A DNA stretch of 15,561 nucleotides from Baffinella frigidus (lineage: Eukaryota; Cryptophyceae; Cryptomonadales; Baffinellaceae). Both the position numbers and the translations under genes were made by a program. The stretch covers positions 62,145-77,705 of the forward strand of contig MU646387.1 in the NCBI GenBank assembly GCA_026770585.1. The letters run 5' to 3'. Under the pieces are notes generated by a model. The model did not search any database, had not been told where the DNA came from, and saw only the letters and a list, made by a program, of their open reading frames with translations. Shown piece by piece: positions 13,746 to 15,561 of this stretch (positions are counted from its first letter, which is position 1; each line of letters begins with the position of its first letter).

Positions 13746-13896
13746 AGGGATAGTAGCTCTAAACCCTTACCCCCAGGGTGTAGGGTTTATCCCTTAAGAG
13801 GCCGGGCGGTCAAATCTGACCGCAAAGAGATCGTAGGCAGGTCCTAGGACCCTACCGTAGGGCGTATGAGCCTACTAGCCACTTAAGGGATAGTAG
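13746..13896. mobile_element. TATCCCTTAAG foldback element with flanking direct repeat
   Basis: The arms TATCCCTTAAGAGGC (from 13788) and GCCACTTAAGGGATA (to 13892) enclose the GGTCCTAGGACCCTACCGTA core. AGGGATAGTAG occurs at both 13746-13756 and 13886-13896, which could be a target-site duplication or part of the arm. Confidence 0.65.
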
Positions 13897-14206
13897 ACCC
13901 GACGGCCTCGGAGGCGTTGTTCGCAGCGAGGTCACGCAGGGCCCTTCAGGGGGGTATTCCAGGGTCGCCCTTTGAGCCATTGGGTCGCCCTTGGAGCCGT
14001 TTTCTTCCCAAAATTGACTTTTGAATACTGTTTCCGTAAAACAATTGACTTTGGAATACCCCCCCCTCCAGCCCTGCGCGGAGGGCAGGCGTCGCATACC
14101 AGTGTATGCACATAATTTACCAACCCATGAACACCAAACTACATGTGCGTGTGCTGCGCCACGCAACTCACCCGCCCCCCTCCCGCCCGCCCCACATACC
14201 CCACAT

Positions 14207-14270
14207 ACAGTCGAGCTAAACATACAGTCGAGCTAAACATACACTCGAGCGAACCATACAGTCGAGCTAA
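14207..14270 (-). repeat. 17-bp tandem repeat over the end of gene 3
   Basis: CATACAGTCGAGCTAAA occurs about four times with small changes. In the minus sense each unit reads TTAGCTCGACTGTATG, and the first unit supplies the TAG of the shorter C-terminal copy (GDVSDA stop). Confidence 0.8.
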
Positions 14271-14345
14271 GCGTCGGAGACATCGCCCGCTGCGAGGAGG
14301 GCTGGGAGGGCGCGGAGGATAGCGGAGGGACTGTTCGGCGCGACG
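14267..14345 (-). repeat. Second copy of cyclophilin-like terminal exon, own stop
   Basis: Minus strand: VAPNSPSAILRALPALL, then AAGDVSDA and TAG. It matches the PNSPSAILRALPALL segment of the exon at 14564-14433 with only synonymous codon changes in that segment, but has a different tail and lacks the 5' part. A TAG just upstream could act as an acceptor. It may be the genuine last exon reached by splicing, or an echo. Confidence 0.6.
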
Positions 14346-14384
14346 CTACCCCCCACACCCCCACCCCTACCCTCACCCCTAAAT

Positions 14385-14450
14385 CCTACACCCTAGGGTG
14401 TAGGGTACACCCCAGGGTGTAGGGTTTAGGATTCAGGGTTCAGGGTTAAG
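14385..14450 (-). repeat. GGGTGTA / GGGTTCA heptamers
   Basis: Short telomere-like run, with a palindromic joint CACCCTAGGGTG. C-rich strand is the sense strand of gene 3 for most of its length. Confidence 0.85.
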
Positions 14451-14564
14451 GGCCTCGGTGGCATTTCCAGCAGGTGCGGGACTAAGGAGAGCTGGAAGGG
14501 CACGGAGGATGGCGGATGGGCTGTTCGGTTGGATGCTTCGGAGCGCTTTGAGGCCCGCGGATAC
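14433..14564 (-). CDS. Cyclophilin-like terminal exon
   Basis: After the acceptor caaccag, which ends a CCCTCAA/CCCAAAA heptamer stretch, the exon reads VSAGLKALRSIQPNSPSAIL, then RALPALLSPAP and a tail into TGA at 14435-14433. The first residues complete the cyclophilin GRVVxGL motif. The last 10 or so codons look like read-through into repeat. Confidence 0.55.
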   Translation of the reverse strand, partial: VSAGLKALRSIQPNSPSAILRALPALLSPAPAGNATEALNPEP

Positions 14565-14993
14565 CTGGTTGAGGGTTTGGAGTGTTGGGTTTTGGGTTTT
14601 GGGTTGTGGGCTGCGGGTTTTGGGTTTTGAGCTGTGGATTTTGGGGGTTGGGTTTTAGGTTTTGGGTTTTGGGTGTTGGGTACTGGGTTTTGGGTTTTGG
14701 GTTTTGGATTTTCTGTTTTCTGTTTTTTAGTTTTTAGGTTTGGGTTTTGGGTTTTGGGTTTGGGGTTTGGGGCTTGAAGTTTGGGGTGTAGGGTTTAGGG
14801 ATGAGGTTCGAGGATCTTGCTACGGGGTTTGGGGTTCAGGGTCTAGGGTTTTGGGGTTAGGTTTTGGGGGTACGCGTCCGATGATTCGGTGGGTGGCATC
14901 GAGGTGGCGCGCCGGTGCCAACGTGATCACGCTACACCATTCTCTCTTTCTCTTCCTCTTTCTTTCTCTCTCTCTCTCTCTCTCTCTCTGGCG

Positions 14994-15027
<34 letters not shown>

Positions 15028-15159
15028 CTGTCTGTCTGTCTGTCTGTCTGTCTCTGTCTCTGTCTCTCCCCCTTTCAGGGAAAAGGGGGGTGTACTCTTC
15101 CGATGATGCGGTGGGTGGCATCGAGGTGGCGCGCCGGTGCCAACGTGATCACGCTACAC

Positions 15160-15213
<54 letters not shown>

Positions 15214-15214
15214 T

Positions 15215-15269
<55 letters not shown>

Positions 15270-15389
15270 CCCTCACTGTCCCTCTCTCTGAAAAGAGAAG
15301 GGCCGTACTCGTCCGATGATGCGGTGGGTGGCATCCAGGTGGCGCGCCGGTGCCAACGTGATCACCAGCCGCCCATCAAACCCCTCGCG
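14433..15389 (-). CDS. Cyclophilin-like peptidyl-prolyl isomerase, C-terminal part
   Basis: Two joined exons: 15389-15309 (27 codons) reading REGFDGRLVITLAP then ARHLDATHRIIGR, and 14564-14433 starting VSAGLKALRSIQPNSPSAI and ending at TGA. The run ITLAPARHLD...HRIIGR+V..GL..L..I mirrors the cyclophilin core (FITLxPxxHLDGKHTVFGRVVxGMDVV), which catalyses cis-trans isomerisation of Xaa-Pro bonds. Splice sites on the minus strand: acceptor cttcgcag, donor gtacgg, acceptor caaccag; phase 0. The N-terminal exons lie beyond the right edge. The end of the reading frame enters a heptamer repeat, so the true C-terminus may instead use the second exon copy at 14345-14267. The catalytic Arg of cyclophilins lies in missing exons, so activity cannot be judged; a cyclophilin-domain protein without activity is possible. 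Confidence 0.6.
14570..14870 (-). repeat. GGGTTTT / GGGTTTA heptamer-like array
   Basis: About forty units, mostly GGGTTTT with GGGTTTG and GGGTTTA variants, on the plus strand; in the sense of gene 3 this is AAAACCC. It fills the intron just before the terminal exon. The Trp-Val-Leu-Gly ORF here is repeat translation. Confidence 0.95.
14874..14932 (-). repeat. Second echo of cyclophilin-like exon 3' edge
   Basis: Encodes VITLAPARHLDATHRIIGR on the minus strand, with the donor gtaccc. Relative to the parent exon, the codon changes are CTC/CTG, CGA/CGC and CGC/CGA, all synonymous. Confidence 0.85.
14940..15075. repeat. (TC)n and (TGTC)n microsatellites
   Basis: TC runs interrupted by GGCGCGG, then TCTG units, separating two echoes of the cyclophilin-like exon. 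Ser-Leu and Arg-Glu ORFs here are repeat translation. Confidence 0.95.
15096..15152 (-). repeat. First echo of cyclophilin-like exon 3' edge
   Basis: Same 19-residue segment ending IIGR, with AGA for the last Arg and the donor gtacac; no amino-acid change. It is flanked upstream in the gene sense by GTGTAGC, common to both echoes and not to the parent. Confidence 0.85.
15165..15290. repeat. (TC)n microsatellite
   Basis: Long TC run with TTTC interruptions and a short CA run, between the parent exon and its first echo. Confidence 0.95.
15309..15389 (-). CDS. Cyclophilin-like exon with ITLAPARHLD core
   Basis: 27 codons between the acceptor cttcgcag and the donor gtacgg. It is the only one of three copies with a clean acceptor and the extra upstream residues REGFDGRL. 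The upstream intron (15390 onward) is again heptamer repeat. Confidence 0.65.
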
Positions 15390-15404
15390 CTGCGAAGTTT
15401 CGGA

Positions 15405-15561
15405 GGGTTTGGGGGTTTAGGTTCAGGGTCCAGGTTTCAGGGATTCGGGATTCGGGGTTAGGGGTGAGGGGTTAGGGGTTAGGGGTTGGGGGTTAGGGGT
15501 TAGGGGTTAGGGGTTAGGGGTTAGGGGTTAGGGGTTAGGGGTTAGGGGTTAGGGGTTAGGG
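15405..15561 (-). repeat. TTAGGGG heptamer array at right edge
   Basis: Mixed GGGTTTA-like units become about twelve near-perfect TTAGGGG units running off the window. It sits in the intron upstream of the cyclophilin-like exon in the gene sense (CCCCTAA). Confidence 0.95.

Noticed and set aside
14740-15461. Long ORFs of 180-190 codons rich in Ser-Leu
   Set aside because: They translate TC microsatellites and telomere-like repeats; the only real coding signal here is on the minus strand (ITLAPARHLD exon and its echoes).
15470-15561. True chromosome end (telomere) at the right edge
   Set aside because: The orientation would fit, but similar arrays are scattered through the introns, and the cyclophilin-like gene still needs N-terminal exons to the right.
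1-15561. tRNA, rRNA or spliceosomal RNA genes
   Set aside because: No cloverleaf with A/B-box-like motifs and no rRNA signature was recognised by eye; a covariance search was not possible.

Overview
This is eukaryotic nuclear DNA, most likely from a protist alga: coding exons are GC-rich and short, introns are long and full of simple repeats, and there are many plant/alga-type telomere-like heptamers (CCCTAAA and variants) and dozens of small inverted-repeat elements. The lineage cannot be fixed from the sequence alone; dinoflagellate, pelagophyte and haptophyte are all possible. There are no long open reading frames, and almost every long ORF is simple-repeat translation. The genes appear only when short exons are read for protein similarity and joined at GT/AG sites.

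Three genes can be recognised. (1) On the minus strand, from 3665 leftwards past base 1: the 5' part of a secreted or membrane-targeted class I SAM-methyltransferase-like protein (signal-peptide exon 3665-3552, motif I exon 3093-2938, third exon 379-290). (2) On the plus strand, 4001-11756: a complete fungal/plant-type (AroQ, ARO7-like) chorismate mutase, the shikimate-pathway enzyme that makes prephenate for Phe and Tyr. It is split into about ten exons, which together give 267 codons, with the known catalytic and part of the Trp-binding residues in place. (3) On the minus strand, entering from the right edge: the 3' end of a cyclophilin-like peptidyl-prolyl isomerase (exon 15389-15309, terminal exon about 14564-14433). 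Genes 1 and 2 are head to head with a gap of about 335 bp. Genes 2 and 3 are tail to tail with a repeat-rich gap of about 2.5 kb.

The striking property is the intron architecture. In all three genes, exon edges (about 20-90 nt of exon plus the adjoining splice site) reappear as partial 'echo' copies inside the neighbouring intron, often several times. Copies of a 3' exon edge lie downstream of the exon; copies of a 5' edge lie upstream of it. Most intervals between echoes contain either a foldback (inverted-repeat) element, several of which share a terminal TAGCTCTGCCT, or a simple repeat array. Several echoes differ from their parent exon mainly or only at synonymous positions. Telomere-like heptamer arrays in genes 2 and 3 always run C-rich on the transcribed sense strand and often end just before a splice acceptor. 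Together these suggest intron birth or growth by repeated duplication of exon-intron junctions coupled to foldback elements, possibly a form of introner. This is inference; transcript data would be needed to fix the exon map.
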